Positions 49,476-55,591 of a stretch of DNA of 64,000 bases are shown here, piece by piece; the stretch's first letter is position 1, and every line of letters starts with the position of its first letter. The stretch is taken from NCBI RefSeq assembly GCF_026278345.1, contig NZ_CP111085.1, positions 3,861,501 through 3,925,500 on the forward strand, read 5' to 3'. The notes under the pieces were generated by a model. The model saw only the letters and a program-made list of their open reading frames with translations, was not told the DNA's origin and made no database searches. This DNA comes from Tellurirhabdus rosea. GTDB lineage: Bacteria > Bacteroidota > Bacteroidia > Cytophagales > Spirosomataceae. The position numbers and the translations under genes were made by a program.

Positions 49476-50830
49476 CTGCTCGACGCTTTGAAAATCCCCA
49501 TTTCGGCCAATTCGACAACGTCGCCTTTGGCGGCGGTGAACGTCACCCGCACTTTATCCGTCGTGACGGGCTGAAAGCGAAGCAGACGCTTGTAGCCCAC
49601 CGTCGTAAAGGTCTGAATGGGTTTCCAGTCAGTTCCATCCCAGTATTCCACCTGGCCTTCCATGACCCGCTGCCCGCTGCTAATATTTTCCTGCAACAGC
49701 ATCCGGTCGAACGTAATTGGGTTACGGAAGGTCACTTCCAGCGGTTTATTAACGGGCGTAATCGCCATTGTATTCATAAACCCGTCGGTCAGGCCGCTTT
49801 TCGCCGCTCCTTTCGCCAGATTGGTTTTAAAGGTTTCGTTCAGAATCGAGCGGAATTCTTTGATGCTGGCAACGTCCGCATCCGACAACAGGCCGTCGCG
49901 GTTGGGCGGAATGTTCAGCAGCAGCAGGCTGTTGCGGCCCACCGACTGGTAGTACAGGTTCACCAGATTTTTCCCGGAACGTACTTTCGAATCTTCCTTC
50001 GGGTGGTAAAACCAGCCCGGACGGATCGACACGTCCGTTTCGGCGGGGATAAAGTCCTTGCCGTTCGGGTCGCCGGTGTTGAGGTATTTGGAATCGGCTA
50101 CCCCCGGCGCGTGTTTGCTGTTGTCGATGGTCGACCAGCAGGTTTCGGCGGCGTTGCCCGACTCGTTGCCGACCCAGCGGACGTCCGGCCCGGCGTCGGA
50201 GAACATCACGGCCTGCGGCTGCAACTGGCGCACCATCGCCCAGTACCCGGCAAAATCGTAGGTCATGTTTTTGGCGTTCTCGCCTTTCGCGCCGTCGAAC
50301 CAGACTTCGGCAATCGGGCCGTAGTTCGTCAGCAGTTCGCGGAGCTGTTTTTTGTAAAAATCGTTGTAGGCGGCGGTGCCGTAGCTCGGTTCGTGGCGGT
50401 CCCAGGGCGAGAGGTACACGCCGAACTTCAGGCCGTATTGGCGGCAGGCATCGGCCACTTCGCGCACCACATCGCCCTTGCCGCCCTTCCAGGGGCTGTT
50501 TTTGACGGAATGTTCGGTTGTTTGGGTGGGCCACAGGCAGAAACCGTCGTGGTGTTTGGCCGTGATGATGGCCAGTTTAAAGCCCGCTTCTTTCAGACTG
50601 CGAATCCACTGCCGGGCGTCGAATTTAACCGGGTTGAAAATCTGCGGACTTTCGGTGCCGTCACCCCATTCCTTGTCGGTGTAGGTGTTGACCGTAAAAT
50701 GCAGAAAAGCCGTGGTTTCCATCTGCTGCCAGGCCAGTTGGCGCGGCGTGGGCCTGGGTAGGGTTTGGGCGGTAGTCACCTGCGGCAAAAAGGGCAGGAG
50801 CAACAAGAGGGTTTTAGTGATAGGAGACAT
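49469..50830 (-). CDS. Alpha-L-fucosidase (GH29) with C-terminal discoidin-like part
   Basis: The 453-residue secreted protein has a signal sequence (LLLLLPFLPQVTTAQ). The GH29 barrel shows AITAKHHDGFCLW, FGVYLSPWDRHEPSYG, and the nucleophile in EVWFDGAKGE. The C-terminal 120 residues (TFRNPITFDRMLLQENISSGQRVMEGQVEYWDG...) look like an F5/8-type C (discoidin) or related beta-sandwich. It removes fucose from glycans in the periplasm or outside. The gene is flanked by an inverted repeat downstream and REP-like hairpins upstream. Confidence 0.92.
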   Translation of the reverse strand: MSPITKTLLLLLPFLPQVTTAQTLPRPTPRQLAWQQMETTAFLHFTVNTYTDKEWGDGTESPQIFNPVKFDARQWIRSLKEAGFKLAIITAKHHDGFCLWPTQTTEHSVKNSPWKGGKGDVVREVADACRQYGLKFGVYLSPWDRHEPSYGTAAYNDFYKKQLRELLTNYGPIAEVWFDGAKGENAKNMTYDFAGYWAMVRQLQPQAVMFSDAGPDVRWVGNESGNAAETCWSTIDNSKHAPGVADSKYLNTGDPNGKDFIPAETDVSIRPGWFYHPKEDSKVRSGKNLVNLYYQSVGRNSLLLLNIPPNRDGLLSDADVASIKEFRSILNETFKTNLAKGAAKSGLTDGFMNTMAITPVNKPLEVTFRNPITFDRMLLQENISSGQRVMEGQVEYWDGTDWKPIQTFTTVGYKRLLRFQPVTTDKVRVTFTAAKGDVVELAEMGIFKASSRE

Positions 50831-50839
50831 AGTATGTAC

Positions 50840-50990
50840 CGCGGAGCGCTGCTCCGCGTCTTTTTTTACACCTTAAAGAAAAGCAGAGATGCCTTGCTAC
50901 TTGATAAAAACTGCGCGGAGTAGCACTCCGCGCTCCAAGGGAGCAGAGATTTGCTATTTCATAAAAATTGCGCGAAGTATCACTCCGCGT
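50840..50990. repeat. Cluster of REP-like hairpins and a tandem 60-bp direct repeat
   Basis: Three palindromes lie close together: CGCGGAGC-GCT-GCTCCGCG (50840-50858, followed by seven T), GCGCGGAGT-AGC-ACTCCGCGC (50913-50933, perfect), and GCGCGAAGT-ATC-ACTCCGCGT (50970-50990, one mismatch). The last two sit in tandem units (50882-50941 and 50942-50996) that share GAGCAGAGAT and TTGATAAAAA-like segments. The block lies between the divergent fucosidase and cyclophilin genes, so it occupies both leaders. Confidence 0.78.
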
Positions 50991-51002
50991 TACAGGATGC
51001 CG

Positions 51003-51010
51003 TACTTTTG
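51003..51010 (+). promoter_or_regulatory. Promoter -7 element (TACTTTTG) of the cyclophilin gene
   Basis: TACTTTTG is an exact TAnnTTTG match located 26 bases before the ATG at 51036. TTGC about 33 bases upstream is a weak -33 candidate. Confidence 0.6.
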
Positions 51011-51035
51011 CGCCCACAACACAACGCACAAGATT

Positions 51036-51473
51036 ATGAAAAAAGCGGAAATGAAGACCAACAAGGGCACGATGGTCATCGAGTTTTATGAGCAGGATGC
51101 CCCCAAAACGGTCGAAAACTTCGTCACGCTGGCAAAAAAAGGCTATTACGACGGCACGAGTTTCCACCGCGTGATTCCCAATTTCGTCGTGCAGGGCGGC
51201 GACCCGACGGGCACCGGCGCAGGCGGACCGGGCTACAGCATCGACTGCGAACTGACGGGCGACAACCAGTACCACGACCGCGGCGTGCTGTCGATGGCGC
51301 ACCGGGGCCGCAACACGGGTGGTTCTCAGTTCTTTATCTGCCACAGCCGTCAGAATACCGCTCACCTCGACCGCAACCACACCTGTTTCGGCAAAGTAGT
51401 GGAAGGCCTGGACGTGATCGACCAGATCCGGCAGGGCGACAAAATCGAGACGCTGACGATTATTGAAGAATAG
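51036..51473 (+). CDS. Cyclophilin-type peptidyl-prolyl isomerase
   Basis: The 145-residue protein has the cyclophilin core: KTVENFVTLAKKGYYDGTSFHRVIPNFVVQGGDPTGTG (with catalytic R in FHRV), GVLSMAHRGRNTGGSQFFICH, and LDRNHTCFGKVVEGLDVID. Length fits the short bacterial form (PpiB-like). No signal peptide is visible, so it is likely cytoplasmic. It speeds proline isomerisation during folding. The preferred ATG at 51036 follows the promoter; the upstream frame crosses repeat DNA. Confidence 0.93.
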   Translation: MKKAEMKTNKGTMVIEFYEQDAPKTVENFVTLAKKGYYDGTSFHRVIPNFVVQGGDPTGTGAGGPGYSIDCELTGDNQYHDRGVLSMAHRGRNTGGSQFFICHSRQNTAHLDRNHTCFGKVVEGLDVIDQIRQGDKIETLTIIEE

Positions 51474-51590
51474 AGAAAAGAGAATAGAGAAAAGACAAGA
51501 GACAAAAGACTATGAGTTGAGAGCCGTCTAATGTCTATCGTCTCTTGTCCAGAGTCTTTTCTCTTTCATCTTTTCTCTATTCTCTTTCCT
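51473..51590. repeat. Word-array inverted repeat, GAGAAAAGAGAATA type
   Basis: The left arm (51473-51511) has GAGAAAAGAGAATAGAGAAA then GACAAGAGACAAAAGAC. The right arm (51536-51590) is GTCTCTTGTCCAGAGTCTTT and TTTTCTCTATTCTCTTTCC, the reverse complement with gaps. It follows directly on the cyclophilin stop codon and separates it from a co-directional small gene. Confidence 0.78.
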
Positions 51591-51605
51591 CCTCATTCAA
51601 ATTCC

Positions 51606-51848
51606 ATGCGCGAAATACTGATTGAAGTCCTGGGCTGGATTGCCTCGGTCCTGATTGTCGGCGCGTACGCGCTCAATATTCGGGGAAAGCTTTCGTCCGA
51701 AGCACCGGCCTATATCTGGATGAACCTGGTGGGCGGGTGTTTTTTTGTGGTCAATACGTGGGCGCACGGAGCGTATCCCTCGGCCTTTGTGAATGTCGTC
51801 TGGGTTCTGATCGCCGCGCAGGCCATTCTGAAGAAGAAAACGGTATAA
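51606..51848 (+). CDS. Small membrane protein, CBU_0592-like
   Basis: The 80-residue protein has three predicted helices (ILIEVLGWIASVLIVGAYAL, YIWMNLVGGCFFVVNTWAH, FVNVVWVLIAAQAIL). The pattern, with a conserved N in the second helix and a glycine-rich first helix, resembles the CBU_0592 family of small inner-membrane proteins. Function unknown. The ATG at 51606 follows an inverted repeat; the longer frame upstream is made of repeat sequence. Confidence 0.72.
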   Translation: MREILIEVLGWIASVLIVGAYALNIRGKLSSEAPAYIWMNLVGGCFFVVNTWAHGAYPSAFVNVVWVLIAAQAILKKKTV

Positions 51849-51857
51849 AAAGATAAA

Positions 51858-51880
51858 GCCTCCCGATCATTGCGAGAGGC
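51858..51880. terminator. Hairpin after the small membrane protein gene
   Basis: GCCTCCCG (51858-51865) pairs with CGAGAGGC (51873-51880) in seven of eight positions around a 7-base loop. A T-tract is not visible, so termination is tentative. Confidence 0.45.
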
Positions 51881-52299
51881 CCTATACTGACTATTCCTAA
51901 ACCCTTAACCTTTTCTACATGAAAAACTAACTTCTACCTACTTGTGTTCTTGCTTACTTACCAGTGTTTGCATTTTTAATGTGCGCCTTTCTCCTCAGTC
52001 TTTCTGCACTTTAGACGCAGCACGCTTCGATAAGTAACGCAGGATTTTTGTTTGTCCTGCTTTTGTTCAATTGTTGTTCTGATTAAAGAACACACAAATA
52101 TCGCAAGAAGTTTTATTTGTGCAAAAATTTTATGAGATGCCTTAGGGCGCGGCCCAACTCGCTGTAAATCAAAGTGACACTCATATTTAGTGGTTTATTC
52201 GCAATAAAGCAAATTTTCTAAGATTTACATAGGAGAAGGGCGTCTTTTGCCAAAAGAAATTTGGTCTGTTAAAAAATAATGAAAATAGGAAATGTACTA
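51881..52299. other. Intergenic AT-rich region with SusC-like leader remnant
   Basis: No gene longer than 20 codons fits. Near 51895-51930 the DNA reads CCTAAACCCTTAACC, then TTTTCTACATGAAAAACTAA. The CCTAAACCCTTAACC-ATGAAAAA pattern resembles, from memory, leaders of SusC/TonB-dependent receptor genes in Cytophagales, but the frame stops after three codons. GCAGGA/TCCTGC near 52041-52063 forms a small stem. The rest is AT-rich and unexplained. Confidence 0.35.
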
Positions 52300-52860
52300 T
52301 TATTGGTTGAAAAAATTCATCGTCACCTGTATCCCTGAAGTGCAAAAACTTAATAGAGCATCGCCGGCTTTGTCCAGTACGGCGGGCAACTGACCCAGCT
52401 CTTCTTCCGGAAATTTGCCCAGAACAAAGTCTACCTGGCGGCCCCGGGAGAAGTCACTTCCGATGCCAAACCGCAGCCGGGCGTACTCCTGCGTACCGAG
52501 CACCTCGTCGATATTTCGCAGACCGTTATGGCCGCCCGGCGACCCTTTGGGTTTTAGGCGGAGCTTGCCGAACGGCAGATCTTTGTCGTCCGTCACGATC
52601 AGCAGATTTTCGGTCGGAATGCTGTGCTGCTTGAGGTAATAGCTAACCGCCTTGCCGCTCAGATTCATGTACGTGGTCGGCTTGATGAGGTGGATCACCT
52701 TGCCCTTGTGGCGAAGCTCGGCCGTGTAGGCCAGCCGATTGAGCGTAAAACTGAAATCATGCTGGGCCGCCAGTCGGTCCAGCACCATAAATCCGGCGTT
52801 GTGGCGGGTAAGCATGTACTCCGGGCCAATATTGCCCAGACCGGCAATCAGATATTTCAT
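52300..52860 (-). CDS. pth: Peptidyl-tRNA hydrolase
   Basis: The 186-residue enzyme has LIAGLGNIGPEYMLTRHNAGF with catalytic H20 and neighbouring N10, LIKPTTYMNLSGKAV, IVTDDKDLPFGKLRLKPKGSPGGHNGLRNI and the GIG segment. It releases peptides from tRNA in the cytoplasm. The ATG at 52860 (MKYLIAGLGN) is chosen because the upstream frame is repeat DNA. Its start faces pyrR across a 117-bp divergent region with an inverted repeat. Confidence 0.95.
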   Translation of the reverse strand: MKYLIAGLGNIGPEYMLTRHNAGFMVLDRLAAQHDFSFTLNRLAYTAELRHKGKVIHLIKPTTYMNLSGKAVSYYLKQHSIPTENLLIVTDDKDLPFGKLRLKPKGSPGGHNGLRNIDEVLGTQEYARLRFGIGSDFSRGRQVDFVLGKFPEEELGQLPAVLDKAGDALLSFCTSGIQVTMNFFNQ

Positions 52861-52861
52861 A

Positions 52862-52966
52862 AGTCGTAAGTCGTAAGTCGTAAAATTGGCGAAACGGCAA
52901 ATTTCGGGATTTATGCGCAACCGAAAAAACTTGCGGCGGACGACTTACGACTTACGACTTACGACT
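52862..52966. repeat. Word-array inverted repeat in a divergent promoter region, GTCGTAA type
   Basis: AGTCGTA is repeated three times at 52862-52883 and its reverse complement TACGACT at 52945-52966, giving a perfect 22-bp inverted repeat with a 61-base loop. Unlike other elements of this family it lies between divergent genes, and its ends abut the pth start (52860) and lie 12 bases from the pyrR start (52978). It may sit in both leaders. Confidence 0.88.
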
Positions 52967-52977
52967 ATTTTTACCGC

Positions 52978-53517
52978 ATGAACCAAAAACGCCTTATTCT
53001 GGCCAGTCCTCTGCTGGAAATTGTCATCAGCCGATTGTGCCAGGAACTGATGGAAAATCATCAGGACTTCGCCGATACAGTGCTGCTGGGCATGCAGCCG
53101 CGGGGAATTTATTTTGCCGAAAAAGTAGCCCGCGAACTGAGCCGCACGCTGGGTAAGGAAGTTCCTCTGGGGTATCTGGACGCAACCTTTTACCGGGACG
53201 ATTTCCGCCGCCGCGATTCCCCGCTGCGTCCCAACACCACGCACGTTCCGTTTTTGGTCGAAAACAAGAAGGTCATTCTCATCGACGATGTGGTGGCAAC
53301 CGGCCGAATGGTTCGGGCGGCGCTGGACGCCATGACCGCCTTCGGTCGTCCCCGCTCCGTCGAACTGCTGGTCCTGATCGACCGGCGCTACAACCGCGAC
53401 CTGCCCATCAAACCCGATTATACCGGCAAACGCGTCCACACGCTCGAATCCCAGCGCGTTCTGGTCGAATGGACCGAGCAGGGAGCCGAAGCCGACCGGA
53501 TCTGGATCATGGAATGA
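52978..53517 (+). CDS. pyrR: Bifunctional PyrR uracil phosphoribosyltransferase/regulator
   Basis: The 179-residue protein shows the type I phosphoribosyltransferase fold: LLGMQPRGIYFAEKVA, PLGYLDATFYRDDFRR, and the PRPP-binding loop VILIDDVVATGRMVRAALDA; LLVLIDRRYNRDLPIKPDYTGKRV fits the PyrR family. It can act as UPRTase; the RNA-binding attenuation role is known for Bacillus, but in Bacteroidota is uncertain. No pyr biosynthesis genes are in the window. The stop lies in a long inverted repeat. Confidence 0.88.
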   Translation: MNQKRLILASPLLEIVISRLCQELMENHQDFADTVLLGMQPRGIYFAEKVARELSRTLGKEVPLGYLDATFYRDDFRRRDSPLRPNTTHVPFLVENKKVILIDDVVATGRMVRAALDAMTAFGRPRSVELLVLIDRRYNRDLPIKPDYTGKRVHTLESQRVLVEWTEQGAEADRIWIME

Positions 53518-53655
53518 TTGAAGGCTGAATTTAGAATGACTGAATGACTGAATGACTGAATGACTGAATAGCTCCGCCAAGGTATAATCTGCGAAGCAGA
53601 ACAGTCATTCAGTCACTCGGTCATTCAGTCATTCTAAATTCAGCCTTCAATCATT
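53513..53655. repeat. Word-array inverted repeat with 65-nt arms, GACTGAAT type
   Basis: The left arm (53513-53577) has AATGATTGAAGGCTGAATTT, then four GACTGAAT units and TAGCTCCGC. The right arm (53591-53655) begins GCGAAGCAGAACAG and ends TTCAGCCTTCAATCATT, almost the exact reverse complement; the outer 36 bases pair without mismatch. It starts on the stop codon of pyrR. No gene lies between it and the GIN-domain gene at 53854. Confidence 0.93.
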
Positions 53656-53853
53656 CAAAATTTTTCCCCTCCCCCATAGGGGTATTCTCGCCCCCACGTG
53701 TCATAGCTGCAAAACAAAGGAGGCGACGACGGTTAGGTACGATTTTTTTAGGATTCATCCGGAAAAAAACCTGCTTCAGCAAAAGTCGTTTCGACCCAGC
53801 AATTCGCCTGCCGACCTTTGTCCAAACAGAAACAACAACTACGTTAAACAGCT

Positions 53854-54567
53854 ATGAAACGCGTAACCTTCCTCACCGCCTGGATTTTGGCCCTGGTGTT
53901 TTCCGTTACTTCCTGCATCATTGACCTCGACGGCGGACCGTACGAAAGCGATACCCGCACGTTTGGCCAGACCGGCTTCGACCGCCTCGACATGGGCAGC
54001 AATTTCGACATTACCGTTCGCCAAGGCTCGTCTTTCGACATCCGGGCCGACGGCAACCGGCGCGACCTGGACGACCTCGACGTGTATGTTCGCGGCGGTA
54101 CGCTCTACGCCCGTTACCGCAATAACCTCCGGTCGCGGCGCTACGAAACGCGGTTTACCATCACCATGCCGACCCTGCGGGCAGTGGACTTTTCCGGCGC
54201 TTCCAACGCTCAGGTTGGGCGCTTTACCGACATCAGTTCGCTGGATGTGCGCCTCTCGGGAGCTTCCAAAGCCGAGGTGGACACCGATGCCGATGTGCTG
54301 TTTGTGGACCTGTCGGGTGCTTCCAACCTGCGGATGCGCGGGGCGGGCGACGAACTGCGCGTGGAACTCTCGGGAGCCAGCACGCTGGATAGCTATGATT
54401 TTCCCGTTCGGACGGCCCGGGTCGATCTGTCGGGAGCCAGCACTGCCCGAATCAACGTCAGCCAGCGGCTGGATGCCAAGGCCAGCGGCGGCAGCAGCGT
54501 CCGGTTCCGGGGTACGCCGACCGTCAACTCCGACGTATCGGGCGGCAGCAGCGTCCGGCCGGATTGA
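53854..54567 (+). CDS. GIN-domain (DUF2807) lipoprotein
   Basis: The 237-residue protein has a lipoprotein signal (LAWILALVFSVTSCIID region) and a head GIN domain: FDRLDMGSNFDITVRQGSSFDI, then repeated strands with L-S-G-A-S (DFSGASNAQVG, RLSGASKAEVD, DLSGASNLRMR, ELSGASTLDSY, DLSGASTARIN), a right-handed beta-helix typical of DUF2807. The function is a surface or adhesin-like structure, by analogy. GACCTTTG (53814-53821) upstream is one mismatch from the promoter. It ends close to a terminator hairpin. Confidence 0.85.
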   Translation: MKRVTFLTAWILALVFSVTSCIIDLDGGPYESDTRTFGQTGFDRLDMGSNFDITVRQGSSFDIRADGNRRDLDDLDVYVRGGTLYARYRNNLRSRRYETRFTITMPTLRAVDFSGASNAQVGRFTDISSLDVRLSGASKAEVDTDADVLFVDLSGASNLRMRGAGDELRVELSGASTLDSYDFPVRTARVDLSGASTARINVSQRLDAKASGGSSVRFRGTPTVNSDVSGGSSVRPD

Positions 54568-54570
54568 TAA

Positions 54571-54643
54571 TTATGAGTTAAGAATTAAGAATTATGAGTT
54601 AGCTTCGCTGAACAGCCTTTGGGCGGCGAAGCTAACTTTTTTT
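54571..54643 (+). terminator. Solo word arm plus core terminator before fdhD
   Basis: TTATGAGTTAAGAATTAAGA and ATTATGAG (54571-54597) form a single left arm. It is followed by a perfect 11-bp hairpin, GTTAGCTTCGC (54598-54608) with GCGAAGCTAAC (54626-54636), and seven T. The right arm is absent. The T-run ends where the fdhD ATG begins (54644). It is a strong terminator for the GIN-domain gene. Confidence 0.85.
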
Positions 54644-55474
54644 ATGGCTTTTATTTCAGCGAAAACGATTGTCCGGGTTCAGAAAGACCGCATCTCCGAA
54701 GAGCCGGACCTGCTGGCGGTGGAAGAACCGCTGCAAATCCGGCTGGGATTCGGTCCTCAGGATGCCCGGCAGCAGCGAACGCTGGTCGTGACCATGCGGA
54801 CGCCCGGAAACGACGAGGAACTGGCCCTGGGCTACCTGTTGGCAGAAGGAATCATCCGGAGCGGGGCGGACGTGCTGTCGTGCCGGTATTGTGTGCAGGA
54901 TGCCACCAAGCAGACCAACGACCTGCGCGTGGAACTGCATCCCAAAATAGAACTGGACTGGTCGCGGCACGAACGTTCGGCGGTGGGTTCGGCAGCCTGC
55001 GGCCTGTGCGGCAAAACGTCGATTGAGGCCGTACAGACGTTGGCGACCGGGCCGGTGTCGCAGGGCTTTCGGATTTCTTCCCAGAATTTGTTTGCCCTGC
55101 CGGATCGTCTGCGCGAGCAGCAGCGGGCCTTTACGCACACGGGCGGCCTGCACGCGGCGGCCCTGTTCAACGCAGACGGCGAAATCCTGCTGCTGCGGGA
55201 GGACATCGGTCGGCACAACGCGCTGGACAAGCTCATCGGCGCGGCTCTCTGGCGAAACTGGACGCCGGCCTCGGCTTACGGGGTGCTGGTGAGCGGGCGC
55301 GTGGGGTACGAACTGGTACAGAAGTGCTGGATGGCCGGTGTACCGCTCCTGGCGGCGCTGGGCGCCCCGTCGAGTCTTGCGGTGGAAATGGCCGAGGAGG
55401 CGGGCATGTCGCTGATCGGATTTCTGAAAGAAACCAGGTACAATCGGTATACGAATCATAAAATTGACTTCTGA
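54644..55474 (+). CDS. fdhD: Formate dehydrogenase accessory sulfurtransferase
   Basis: The 276-residue protein has the catalytic CxxC motif (SAACGLCGKTS; C119, C122), NDEELALGYLLAEGII, RAFTHTGGLHAAALF and REDIGRHNALDKLIG. FdhD transfers sulfur to the Mo-bisPGD cofactor of formate dehydrogenases. The ATG at 54644 is preferred; a much longer upstream frame runs antisense to nothing and crosses the GIN-domain gene. A formate dehydrogenase-like gene follows in the same direction. Confidence 0.94.
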   Translation: MAFISAKTIVRVQKDRISEEPDLLAVEEPLQIRLGFGPQDARQQRTLVVTMRTPGNDEELALGYLLAEGIIRSGADVLSCRYCVQDATKQTNDLRVELHPKIELDWSRHERSAVGSAACGLCGKTSIEAVQTLATGPVSQGFRISSQNLFALPDRLREQQRAFTHTGGLHAAALFNADGEILLLREDIGRHNALDKLIGAALWRNWTPASAYGVLVSGRVGYELVQKCWMAGVPLLAALGAPSSLAVEMAEEAGMSLIGFLKETRYNRYTNHKIDF

Positions 55475-55481
55475 AGTTGAG

Positions 55482-55573
55482 TTTCTCGCAGATTTGCGCG
55501 GATTTTAAACGCAGATTAGCGCGGAATGATCTGCGAAAATCTGCGCTTCAAATCCGCGCAAATCTGCGAGAAA
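55482..55573. repeat. Perfect 24-bp inverted repeat with inner words, CGCAGATTTGCG type
   Basis: TTTCTCGCAGATTTGCGCGG plus ATTT (55482-55505) and its exact reverse complement at 55550-55573 are separated by a 44-base loop that holds further CGCAGATT and AATCTGCG words. It sits between fdhD and the oxidoreductase, both on the plus strand. It may reduce readthrough between the two genes. Confidence 0.9.
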
Positions 55574-55591
55574 TACTTCACCGAAAAACCA

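Noticed and set aside
50882-50996. Direct repeats considered as a CRISPR array
   Set aside because: Only two diverged units exist, there are no spacers of equal size, and no cas genes are present.
52978-53517. pyrR as an RNA attenuator with leader binding loops
   Set aside because: No pyr biosynthesis genes follow and no PyrR-type binding loop was recognised in the leader.
53921-55474. 517-residue frame joining the GIN-domain region to fdhD
   Set aside because: The first half is an out-of-frame reading of the GIN-domain gene; the FdhD part begins at the ATG at 54644 after a terminator.
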